Part shown: positions 22,078 to 28,656 of the stretch, one piece after another
Position numbering within the stretch: position 1 is the first letter of the stretch
How the letters are laid out: each line of letters opens with the position of its first letter
Notes under the pieces: model-generated
What the model was told of the DNA's origin: nothing
Database searches by the model: none
Seen by the model: the letters and a program-made list of their open reading frames with translations, nothing else
NCBI GenBank assembly: GCA_030690405.1
Contig: JAUYGU010000084.1
Location: 1 to 29,509, forward strand
Reading direction: 5' to 3'
Length of the DNA stretch: 29,509 nt
Source of the DNA: Dehalococcoidia bacterium
GTDB taxonomy: Bacteria; Chloroflexota; Dehalococcoidia; SM23-28-2; RBG-16-64-32
Translations under genes and position numbers: made by a program

Positions 22078-22530
22078 TTATACCGCGCCAGGCGGCCCGG
22101 CTGCGCTCTCCTCCCTGAACATCAGGAATCCGCCCGCGGCGAGGGCCGCCGCCGCGATGAAGCCCAGGTAGAAGCCAAACCCCAGGCTGCTGGACTCACT
22201 CAAGAACTTGATCACCACCAGCACCAGCGCGGCCACGCCACCGCCCAGGAAGATCTTCGGCCAGGTGAAGCCACCCACGTTCTCCGGGATGACCCCCTCC
22301 GTCGAAATCTTCACGGCGACGACGCCCGCCATCGCCAAGCCGATGAGGATGGCGAGCATGGACCATAGCGCCCCAGGCGACTGCCATCCGTTCCTGGTGA
22401 AGCTTCCGAACGGACCAAGGTCGACGCTGTACCAGGGTAAGAACCCATCTATGAGCAGTACCAGCCCCGCTACGACGATGATCTTCTCTCCGATGCTCAG
22501 GGCCATGAACTTTTCGATCAACTTGTCCAT
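22078..22530 (-). CDS. Hypothetical four-helix membrane protein
   Basis: A 150-residue protein with four hydrophobic segments (about 18-37, 54-74, 88-112, 119-139). FLPWYSVDLGPFGSFTRNGWQSPGA lies between helices 1 and 2, a pattern seen in many small bacterial membrane proteins of unknown function. The ATG at 22528-22530 is chosen because GGAGG precedes it by 5 bases. It has its own promoter. Confidence 0.68.
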   Translation of the reverse strand: MDKLIEKFMALSIGEKIIVVAGLVLLIDGFLPWYSVDLGPFGSFTRNGWQSPGALWSMLAILIGLAMAGVVAVKISTEGVIPENVGGFTWPKIFLGGGVAALVLVVIKFLSESSSLGFGFYLGFIAAAALAAGGFLMFREESAAGPPGAV

Positions 22531-22608
22531 CCGGACCTCCTCAAGGAGAGCGCTAGTCGGATTCCACGTCATCCGACATTCATGATTCCTCCCAGTGACT
22601 TCCCCCGA

Positions 22609-22637
22609 AAATTAGTCGCTTGGGCTCCGTTTGTCAA
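22609..22637 (-). promoter_or_regulatory. Promoter for the four-helix membrane protein gene
   Basis: Minus-strand TTGACA (22632-22637) and TAATTT (22609-22614) are 17 bp apart. The leader would be about 70 nt. Confidence 0.6.
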
Positions 22638-22683
22638 GAGGCTTATACACATAAACAGTCAACCCCGACTCCCGCCCTGTCTA

Positions 22684-22713
22684 TTGACATCCCACAGGCG
22701 GCTGTTGCATTCT
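22684..22713 (+). promoter_or_regulatory. Possible promoter for the AtzG-like gene and amidase
   Basis: TTGACA (22684-22689) is followed after 18 bp by CATTCT (22708-22713), a weak -10. The start near 22720 leaves a very short leader before the GTG at 22736. Confidence 0.35.
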
Positions 22714-22735
22714 CCTAAGCCAGAACGTCTTTAGT

Positions 22736-22936
22736 GTGAAAATGCAGGACGACCCTCGCGATACCGCCCGCCGGATCGCCGCCCTCGCCGGCTTACAACT
22801 GGCCGAGGAGCGCATCGCCGCCCTCGCGCTCTCGCTCCCCTTTGTCCAGGTCGGTGTCGCCGCCCTCGCCGCCGTCGACTACCGCGACGCCGACCCCACA
22901 GCCCCGTTCCCGCCCCGCCCGAAGGCCACGCCATGA
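22736..22936 (+). CDS. AtzG-like small partner of amidase
   Basis: A 66-residue helical protein ending in a Pro-rich tail (DADPTAPFPPRPKATP), with AALAGLQLAEERIAALALSLPFVQ. This is the layout of AtzG/DUF4089 proteins, GatC-like partners that bind amidases of the AtzE type and stabilise them. The stop overlaps the amidase ATG by 4 bp. The start may be GTG at 22736 or ATG at 22742; no ribosome-binding site helps decide. Confidence 0.68.
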   Translation: MKMQDDPRDTARRIAALAGLQLAEERIAALALSLPFVQVGVAALAAVDYRDADPTAPFPPRPKATP

Positions 22937-24342
22937 CGACCACGGACACCGCCGATCTCTCCATCAGCGAGGCCGCAGACCTCGTCCGTAAGCGGAAGCT
23001 CTCCCCCATCGAGCTGACGGAGGCCTGCCTGGAACGCATCGCCGCCCTCGATGGGCGGATGCGCGCATTCATCACCGTCACCCGGGAGGACGCCATGGCC
23101 AGCGCCCAGCAGGCGGCCACCGCCATCGCCCGCGGCAACTACAAGGGGCCGCTGCACGGTATCCCCATCGCCCTCAAGGACCTGTTCGATACCGCCGGCG
23201 TACGCACCACCGCCGGCTCGAAGATCCTCGGCGAGCGCGTGCCCACGGAGGACGCGGCGGCTACTGCCCGGCTCAGGGCGGCGGGCGCGATCGTCATCGG
23301 CAAGCTGAACATGCACGAGTTCGCCTTCGGCGCCACGGGCCTGAACCGCCACTACGGCGGCACCCACAACCCCTGGGGCCTCGACCGGATGAGCGGCGGC
23401 TCCAGCTCCGGCTCCGCCGCCGCCGTCGCCGCGGGCATGGCCCTGGGCGCCCTCGGCACCGACACCGGCGGTTCCATACGCATCCCCTCCTCGCTCTGCG
23501 GCGTCACCGGCCTCAAGCCCACCTACGGCCGCGTCAGCCGCCGCGGCGTCGTCCCCCTGAGCTGGTCGCTGGACCACGTGGGGCCGATCGCCCGGACCGC
23601 CGCCGACGCCGCCCTCATCCTCAAGGCGATCGCTGGACGCGACGACGGGGACGCGACGAGCAGCGAGGAGCCGGTGCCGGATTACGCGAAGACGCTGGCG
23701 GACACCCGCCTGAAGCGACTGCGCATCGGCGTGCCGGACAGCTTCTTCTTCGACAACGTGGACGCGGAGTGTCTGGAGGCGATCCGCGCTGCCCTGTTCC
23801 TCCTGCGCGACATGAAGGCGGAAGTGGACGAGGTGTCGCTGCCGCACGTGGCGGAGGCGTCCTCCGCGGTGGCGGCGATCATGCTGCCGGAGGCGCTCGC
23901 CTACCACCACCGCTGGCTCGCCGAGCGGCCGGATGACTACGGCGAGGACGTGCGCGGCCGGCTGGAGCTGGCCGCGCTTTTCCCCGCCGTCACCTACGTG
24001 GAGGCGAAGCGGCTGCGCACCCTCATGGCGGAGGAGTGGCGCACTTCGGTCTTCGAGCGCTTCGACCTGCTGGCCGTCCCCACGACGCCGGTGGCCGCGC
24101 CGCCGCTGGACGACGACGGCTTTCAGACCACGCTGACGCTCACGCGCTTCACCGGCGCGTTCAACCTGACCGGCCTGCCGGCGATATCGATCCCCTGCGG
24201 CTTCACGAGCGGCGGCCTGCCCATAGGCCTGCAACTGGTGGGGCGCTGGTGGGAAGAGGCAACCGTCCTCCGCGTCGCCCACGCCTATCAGCAGGCGACG
24301 GACTGGCACAAGCGGACCCCTCCCCTCAAGCAGCCCGACTAA
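22933..24342 (+). CDS. Amidase signature family amidohydrolase
   Basis: A 469-residue amidase with the Ser-cisSer-Lys triad: Lys82 in ALKDLFDT, Ser157 in GGSSSGSAAAVAAG and nucleophile Ser181 in GTDTGGSIRIPSS. The spacing matches known family members. It is coupled to an AtzG-like gene, so it is likely an AtzE-like or related amidase rather than tRNA amidotransferase GatA; there is no gatB beside it. The substrate is unknown. Confidence 0.88.
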   Translation: MTTTDTADLSISEAADLVRKRKLSPIELTEACLERIAALDGRMRAFITVTREDAMASAQQAATAIARGNYKGPLHGIPIALKDLFDTAGVRTTAGSKILGERVPTEDAAATARLRAAGAIVIGKLNMHEFAFGATGLNRHYGGTHNPWGLDRMSGGSSSGSAAAVAAGMALGALGTDTGGSIRIPSSLCGVTGLKPTYGRVSRRGVVPLSWSLDHVGPIARTAADAALILKAIAGRDDGDATSSEEPVPDYAKTLADTRLKRLRIGVPDSFFFDNVDAECLEAIRAALFLLRDMKAEVDEVSLPHVAEASSAVAAIMLPEALAYHHRWLAERPDDYGEDVRGRLELAALFPAVTYVEAKRLRTLMAEEWRTSVFERFDLLAVPTTPVAAPPLDDDGFQTTLTLTRFTGAFNLTGLPAISIPCGFTSGGLPIGLQLVGRWWEEATVLRVAHAYQQATDWHKRTPPLKQPD

Positions 24343-24364
24343 CGCCGCAGCCCCCGCAGGCGTT

Positions 24365-24370
24365 TATATT
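24365..24370 (+). promoter_or_regulatory. -10 box for the MFS gene (leaderless)
   Basis: TATATT ends 6 bp before the ATG at 24377, so transcription should start at or next to the start codon. No -35 match is seen. Confidence 0.45.
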
Positions 24371-24376
24371 CGCGCT

Positions 24377-25846
24377 ATGGGAAGCGCTCCCCGTGACCCG
24401 CGCCGCGACTGGCTCAACGCGCGGGGGATGCTCAACAACGCGCAGCAGCGGGCGGACCGGCTGCTGGACAACGCGCAGGCGCGGGTGTTCCGCCTCCTCT
24501 GGCTCTTCCTCCCGGAGCCGGCCATCGCCAGGCAGCTCCGCTTTCAGCAGCTCCTCGCCTCCCGCTTCCTCTCCGACGCCGGACAGCAGTCGCTGGCGTT
24601 CGGGGCGCTGGTGGCGGTCACGAGAGGCGGGGCGTCCGCCTTCGAAGTGGCGCTGGTGGGGACGGCCGCGCTCCTGCCGCCCGCCCTGCTCGGGCTGTAC
24701 GGCGGCGCCGTTGCGGACGCGCTCCCGAAGCGCGTGGCGCTGGCGGGGGTCTACTTCCTGCAGGCGTTGCTCTGCTTTCTGGTCCCCCTCCTGGGGGGAA
24801 CTGACCTGGCCTACATGCTGTTCCTGCTCCTGGCGGTGAACGCCCTCGGTCAGGTCTCCGGGCCCACGGAGTCCTCCGTGCTGCCGCTGGTCGCATCGAA
24901 AGAGGAGCTGGCGACCGGCGCCTCGCTGATCGCGCTCTCTTCGGCCGCGGGCGGCGCCGTGGCGACGGCTCTGCTGGCGCCCGTGCTGGTGCGGGCCGTG
25001 GGCGTCGAGCCGGTGCTCTACATCGCCGGCGTCCTCCTGCTGCTGGCGGCGAGCCGCGTCTTCGATCTGCAGGGCGGCGACAGCCACCAACAGCTACGCG
25101 AGACGCTGCCCCAGGTGAAAGTCCGCACCGCCCTTCGCTGGCTCGCCGACCACCCGGCGGTGGCGACGATGATTATCGTATCCGTCCTGACCGGAACGGC
25201 GAACGTGGTGCTGCAGACGCTGGCGCCGCGCTACGTCCAGTCCGTGTTGGGCGTGGACGCCGCGGACTCCGCCTACGTCTTCGCGCCGTCCGCGCTCGGG
25301 CTGGTCACGGCGCTGCTGTCCGCGCCTTACCTGATGCGTATCCGGGGCGAACGCGTGGCCGCGCTCGTGGGGCTGTTCTTCACCTCGGCCGCGCTGATGC
25401 TCCTCGGCATCGTCGGCGACGTCGCGAACGTCGTCGACCCGCTGAACCCGCTGCGCCTGACCGGAGTCGTGCAGCTGGACCTTAGCGAGCGGCTGCGGAC
25501 GGCCGGCCTGATCGCGATCCCGCTGGCCTTCGGCGTCTCGCTCACCGCCACCTCCGTCCAGACCTACATCAACCGGCGCGTGCCCCTCGCCTTCCAGGGC
25601 CGCACGTTCGCGATGCAGAACTGGCTGCGAAATGGCTCCGCCATCGTTCCGCTGCTCACGCTGGGCGCGCTGGCGACCGAGTTCGGCGTCCAGGACGTGC
25701 TGTTGTTCTCGCCGCTGGCGCTGCTGGCGGTGGGCTATTCGCTCGTGTTCCTGAGCTTCGGGATCTCCAGCCTGGCGCCGCCGGCGCAGCTCGGCGTGCT
25801 CGAGACGTTCTGGTACGAGCCGCAGGAGAAGGAGGCGCCGCCCTGA
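24377..25846 (+). CDS. Major facilitator superfamily permease
   Basis: A 489-residue membrane protein with about 12 hydrophobic segments after a long charged cytoplasmic N-terminus (about 60 residues). LLASRFLSDAGQQSLAFGALV, then GLYGGAVADALPKRVALAG, corresponds to the MFS helix 1 and loop 2-3 motif, and a second half starts near residue 250. It resembles the MFS_3-type exporters of actinobacteria and Chloroflexota. The substrate is unknown. It ends just before a MITE-like repeat. Confidence 0.83.
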   Translation: MGSAPRDPRRDWLNARGMLNNAQQRADRLLDNAQARVFRLLWLFLPEPAIARQLRFQQLLASRFLSDAGQQSLAFGALVAVTRGGASAFEVALVGTAALLPPALLGLYGGAVADALPKRVALAGVYFLQALLCFLVPLLGGTDLAYMLFLLLAVNALGQVSGPTESSVLPLVASKEELATGASLIALSSAAGGAVATALLAPVLVRAVGVEPVLYIAGVLLLLAASRVFDLQGGDSHQQLRETLPQVKVRTALRWLADHPAVATMIIVSVLTGTANVVLQTLAPRYVQSVLGVDAADSAYVFAPSALGLVTALLSAPYLMRIRGERVAALVGLFFTSAALMLLGIVGDVANVVDPLNPLRLTGVVQLDLSERLRTAGLIAIPLAFGVSLTATSVQTYINRRVPLAFQGRTFAMQNWLRNGSAIVPLLTLGALATEFGVQDVLLFSPLALLAVGYSLVFLSFGISSLAPPAQLGVLETFWYEPQEKEAPP

Positions 25847-25865
25847 GCCTGCGCGCCCAGCCGCC

Positions 25866-25928
25866 GTAGCTGCAGGGCTTCAGCCCCGCCAGGTTCGATT
25901 TCGAGCAGACCTGAAGGTCTGCAGCTAC
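25866..25928. repeat. MITE-like palindromic repeat, copy 2
   Basis: Terminal inverted repeats gtagctgcag (25866-25875) and ctgcagctac (25919-25928) enclose CTTCAG and CTGAAG palindromes. It is the reverse-oriented counterpart of 9524-9579. Its right end overlaps the thioesterase stop codon (TAG, 25925-25927). Confidence 0.85.
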
Positions 25929-26374
25929 GAGTCGCGCGCCTTCACGATGTGGGTGCTGTTGACCTTCGCCAGCAGGCGGCCATCGTCGTCGCGCACGCTG
26001 GACTCCACCACCATCATCGTGCGCCCCTTGTGAACGACCTTCGCCTCCGCGATCGCCTTGCCGTTGTCGGTGTTGCGCATCAGGTTCGCGCTGATCTGGA
26101 CGGCGAGCGGGAACGGCAGGTCTGTCCGTGTACGGGAGGGGTCCATCGCGTGGAAGCAAGCCATCGTGGCGGCGACGTCGGCCAGCTGGATTAGCGCCCC
26201 CGCCGCGAACACGCCGGTGCCCTGGCGGACGTTGGGGCCGTACGGCATCTCCATGACGACGCGCTCCGCGCTCTCCTCCATGGGACGCAGCCCCAGCGCC
26301 AGGATGATGTTCCCGCCCGACTCCCCCAGCCGGCGCTTCCAGTCCTCGAACCACTCGTCGTCGAAATCCGGCAC
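25925..26374 (-). CDS. PaaI-like hotdog thioesterase at the end of the sulfur operon
   Basis: A 149-residue hotdog-fold protein with ERVVMEMPYGPNVRQGTGVFAAGALIQLADVAATMA, then FPLAVQISANLMRNTDNGKAIAEAKVVHKGRTMMVVESSVRDDDGRLLAKV. It lacks the HGG turn of the other two thioesterases in the window; the loop is RQGTGVF instead. The start is a GTG five bases after GGAGG, and overlaps the end of the rhodanese reading frame. Its stop codon lies in a MITE-like repeat, so the original C-terminus may have been altered. Substrate unknown. Confidence 0.78.
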   Translation of the reverse strand: MPDFDDEWFEDWKRRLGESGGNIILALGLRPMEESAERVVMEMPYGPNVRQGTGVFAAGALIQLADVAATMACFHAMDPSRTRTDLPFPLAVQISANLMRNTDNGKAIAEAKVVHKGRTMMVVESSVRDDDGRLLAKVNSTHIVKARDS

Positions 26375-26385
26375 CGTCTCCTCCG

Positions 26386-27225
26386 TTACTTCGGGCCGTC
26401 CGGGCCCAGCGCCTTCGGCGTGTCGTCGCGGTTGCCCCACTCGGCCCACGATGCGTCGTAGTTCTTGACGCGCTCGAAGCCCATCAGCCGCAGGACGAAC
26501 GTGCCGTGCGCCGCACGGATGCCCGCCTGTCAGTGAGCCAGGACCTGCTTCTCCGGCGTGATCCCGACGCTCTCCAGACGGCGGCGGATCTCGCCCGGGG
26601 GCAGCAGCTCCGGGGCGTCGCCTCGGGTGGTCAGATCCAGCCACTCCAGGTGCACGGCGCCGGGGATGTGCCCGCCGTAGCGGTTCTGGCGGGGGTTCTC
26701 CCCCGTGTGCTCCTCCCGCGAGCGCACGTCCCAGATCACCGTTCCCTCGCGACCGATGGCGGCCTCCACCTCCTCCAGGGTACAGAGGCAGTCGCGGCCG
26801 GGGCGGATCGTGAAGCGGGCGGGCTCGACGTGGGGCTGGGCGCGGGTGACGGGGCGGCCCTCGGCTAACCACTTTTGGAAGCCGCCGTTCAGCACCCTGC
26901 AGTCCGGGTGACCGTAGTAGTCCAGCGCCCACCAGAGGCGGGCGGCGTACAGCCCGCCGAAGCCGTCGTAGGCGACGACGGTGTGCTCGTCGCCGATGCC
27001 GTGCTCCGACATCGTCCGCGCGAACATCTCCGGCGGCATCAGGTGGTCCGGGTTGTCCGGGTCCTTCAGGTAGTGGTGGACCCGCAGGCCGGCGGCGCCG
27101 GGGATGTGCAACCGCTGGTAGGCCGGGAACTCGTCGCAGTCAACGATGCGGATGGAGGGGTCGTCCAGCCGTTCGGCCAGCCAGTCCGTGGTCGCCAGCA
27201 GTTCTGGGTCGGCGAAGCCGGTCAT
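26386..27225 (-). CDS. Two-domain rhodanese sulfurtransferase with in-frame UGA at the catalytic residue (candidate selenoprotein)
   Basis: A 279-residue sulfurtransferase if UGA at 26530-26532 is read through. The N-terminal domain has [17 protein letters not shown] in place of an active loop, so it is inactive as usual in this family. The C-terminal domain has [14 protein letters not shown] and [14 protein letters not shown], then [11 protein letters not shown], the UGA, and [19 protein letters not shown], ending [11 protein letters not shown]. Homologues read HC-x-x-G-x-R there, so UGA replaces exactly the persulfide-forming cysteine, as residue 232. The downstream frame stays open for 47 codons with family-typical sequence, which argues against decay. 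It overlaps the CysO-like gene (ATGA). It likely feeds persulfide sulfur to the E1/carrier proteins. A TGC to TGA error is the main alternative. Confidence 0.82.
26504..26518 (-). promoter_or_regulatory. Candidate bacterial SECIS hairpin
   Basis: On the minus strand, 11 nt after the UGA, CCGTGC (26513-26518) pairs perfectly with GCACGG (26504-26509) around a GGC loop. E. coli fdhF has its SECIS upper stem at the same distance with a G-rich loop. This loop is shorter and lacks the U following the G's, so the match is suggestive only. Confidence 0.55.
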
Positions 27226-27500
27226 GCCCGTCCGCCGGCGAGGGCGGGGAGGATGGAGAGCGTATCGCCTTCCTTGAGCGGCGTGTCCAGCTTATCCAGG
27301 AAGCGGATGTCCTCATCGTTCAGGTAGATGTTGACGAAGCGGTGGATCTGGCCGTCCGTGACTATCTGCTTCTTGAAGCCGGGGTAGCGGCTGTCGAGGT
27401 CGTCCAGCAGCTCGCGGACGCTGGCGCCTTCGGCCTGAACGGAGCGTTTGCCGCCGACCATCTTCTGGAGGTTGGCCGTCACCCTCACCTCTACCGTCAT
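27222..27500 (-). CDS. CysO-like sulfur-carrier protein with GG-RA tail
   Basis: A 92-residue ubiquitin-fold carrier of the MoaD/ThiS family. RFVNIYLNDEDIRFLDKLDTPLKEGDTLSILPALAGG matches mycobacterial CysO nearly throughout (NIYVNDEDVRF..., ILPAVAGG). Normally the terminal diglycine becomes a thiocarboxylate. Here it is followed by Arg-Ala, so removal of two residues would be needed before activation. The stop overlaps the rhodanese ATG, and its own ATG overlaps the E1 gene stop (ATGA). A Mec-type JAMM protease is encoded at 21.6 kb. Confidence 0.9.
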   Translation of the reverse strand: MTVEVRVTANLQKMVGGKRSVQAEGASVRELLDDLDSRYPGFKKQIVTDGQIHRFVNIYLNDEDIRFLDKLDTPLKEGDTLSILPALAGGRA

Positions 27501-28627
27501 CTCGCCTCCTGGTTGGGCCGAGAGTCGGCCGACCTGTCGGCCCCGTCGTGACTGGGGAAGGGGGCCCCGCAGAACTCCACGTAGTCGATGAGCTCGTGGA
27601 CCGTGGGGTCGTCGCCGCAGAGCGGGCACTTGGGGTCGCGCCGCAGCTTGACGATGCGAAACTCCATGGAGAGCGCGTCGAACAGCAGCAGCCGGCTGGA
27701 CAGCGAGTCGCCTATCTCCAGGATCAGCTTGAGCGCCTCGATCGCCTGGATGGAGCCGATGACGCCGGTGAGAGCGCCCAGGACGCCGGCCTCCGCGCAG
27801 TTGGGGACGAGCCCCGGCGGCGGCGGCGCCGGGAACAGGCAGCGGTAGCAGCCGCTGCCGGGGATGAACACCGTCGACTGGCCGTCGAACAGGAGGATGC
27901 TGCCGTCCACCAGCGGCTTGCCCGCGAAGAAGCAGGCGTCGTTGACCAGGTAGCGGGTCGTGAAGTTGTCGGCGCCGTTGATGACGATGTCGTACTGGGG
28001 GATGATCTCCATCGCGTTCTCGGAGGTCAGCGGCCCGTCGTGGATGACGACGTTGACGTCCGGGTTGTAGGAGAGGAGCGTGTCTTTCGCCGACTGCGTC
28101 TTCGGCCTGCCGACGTCATCGTTGTGGTGGAGCACCTGGCGCTGGAGGTTCGAGAGGTCCACCACGTCGAAGTCGGCGATGCCGATGGTGCCGACGCCGG
28201 CCAGGGCGAGGTACAGCGCGGAGGGCGAGCCCAGGCCGCCGGCGCCGATGATCAGCACCTTGGCCGCCATCAGCTTACGCTGGCCCAGCGGCCCCACCTG
28301 CGGCATGATGATGTGCCGCGAGTAGCGCAGCACCTGCTCCTCGGTCAGCACCTGGCCGCCGGCGATGGCGGGGATGACCGCGATCTCATCGCCGTCGGAG
28401 AGCGGCGTCTGCTTTCCCTGGAGCGAGCTGATCTCCTGGTTGTTCACGTAGATGTTGATGTGTCCCGGCACCTCGTCCGTCTCGTCGAAGATCATGTGCC
28501 GCAGGCCGGGGTAGCGGCTGCCCAGGTCGTCCAGAACCTCCCCGACGTTGCCTCCTTCGGCGCTGACGTAGACCTGGTTCCCCGCCAGCCGCCGGAACGG
28601 CGTGGGTATGTAGACCATGACCGACAT
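27497..28627 (-). CDS. Sulfur carrier (CysO/ThiS-like) fused to E1-like MoeB/MoeZ adenylyltransferase
   Basis: A 376-residue fusion. Residues 1 to about 91 form a CysO-like ubiquitin fold (VYIPTPFRRLAGNQ...GHINIYVNNQEISSLQG...VIPAIAGG). The E1-like domain follows directly (QVLTEEQVLRYSRHIIMPQVG), with the ATP site GAGGLGSPSALYLALAGVG, DVVDLSNLQRQVLH, and the zinc pairs CYRC and CPLC. The end (PTVHELIDYVEFCG) is the MoeZ/ThiF type. There is no fused rhodanese; that is a separate gene downstream. The internal Gly-Gly cannot be adenylated unless the chain is cut. The ATG at 28625-28627 follows a GGAGGAGGAG site. It should activate the free carrier's C-terminus. Confidence 0.92.
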   Translation of the reverse strand: MSVMVYIPTPFRRLAGNQVYVSAEGGNVGEVLDDLGSRYPGLRHMIFDETDEVPGHINIYVNNQEISSLQGKQTPLSDGDEIAVIPAIAGGQVLTEEQVLRYSRHIIMPQVGPLGQRKLMAAKVLIIGAGGLGSPSALYLALAGVGTIGIADFDVVDLSNLQRQVLHHNDDVGRPKTQSAKDTLLSYNPDVNVVIHDGPLTSENAMEIIPQYDIVINGADNFTTRYLVNDACFFAGKPLVDGSILLFDGQSTVFIPGSGCYRCLFPAPPPPGLVPNCAEAGVLGALTGVIGSIQAIEALKLILEIGDSLSSRLLLFDALSMEFRIVKLRRDPKCPLCGDDPTVHELIDYVEFCGAPFPSHDGADRSADSRPNQEAR

Positions 28628-28656
28628 GCGCGTACTCCTCCTCCCAGCCGACATCG

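Noticed and set aside
22879..24309. Long minus-strand frame opposite the amidase
   Set aside because: The amidase on the plus strand has the full catalytic triad; the opposite frame is compositionally odd and without motifs.
22933..24342. GatA subunit of tRNA amidotransferase
   Set aside because: The linked small gene looks like AtzG rather than GatC, and gatB is not nearby; a general amidase call is safer.
26386..27225. Rhodanese as a simple truncated pseudogene
   Set aside because: The stop replaces exactly the catalytic codon, the downstream frame is intact and family-like, and neighbouring overlaps are preserved. Selenocysteine fits better, though a base-call error is not excluded.
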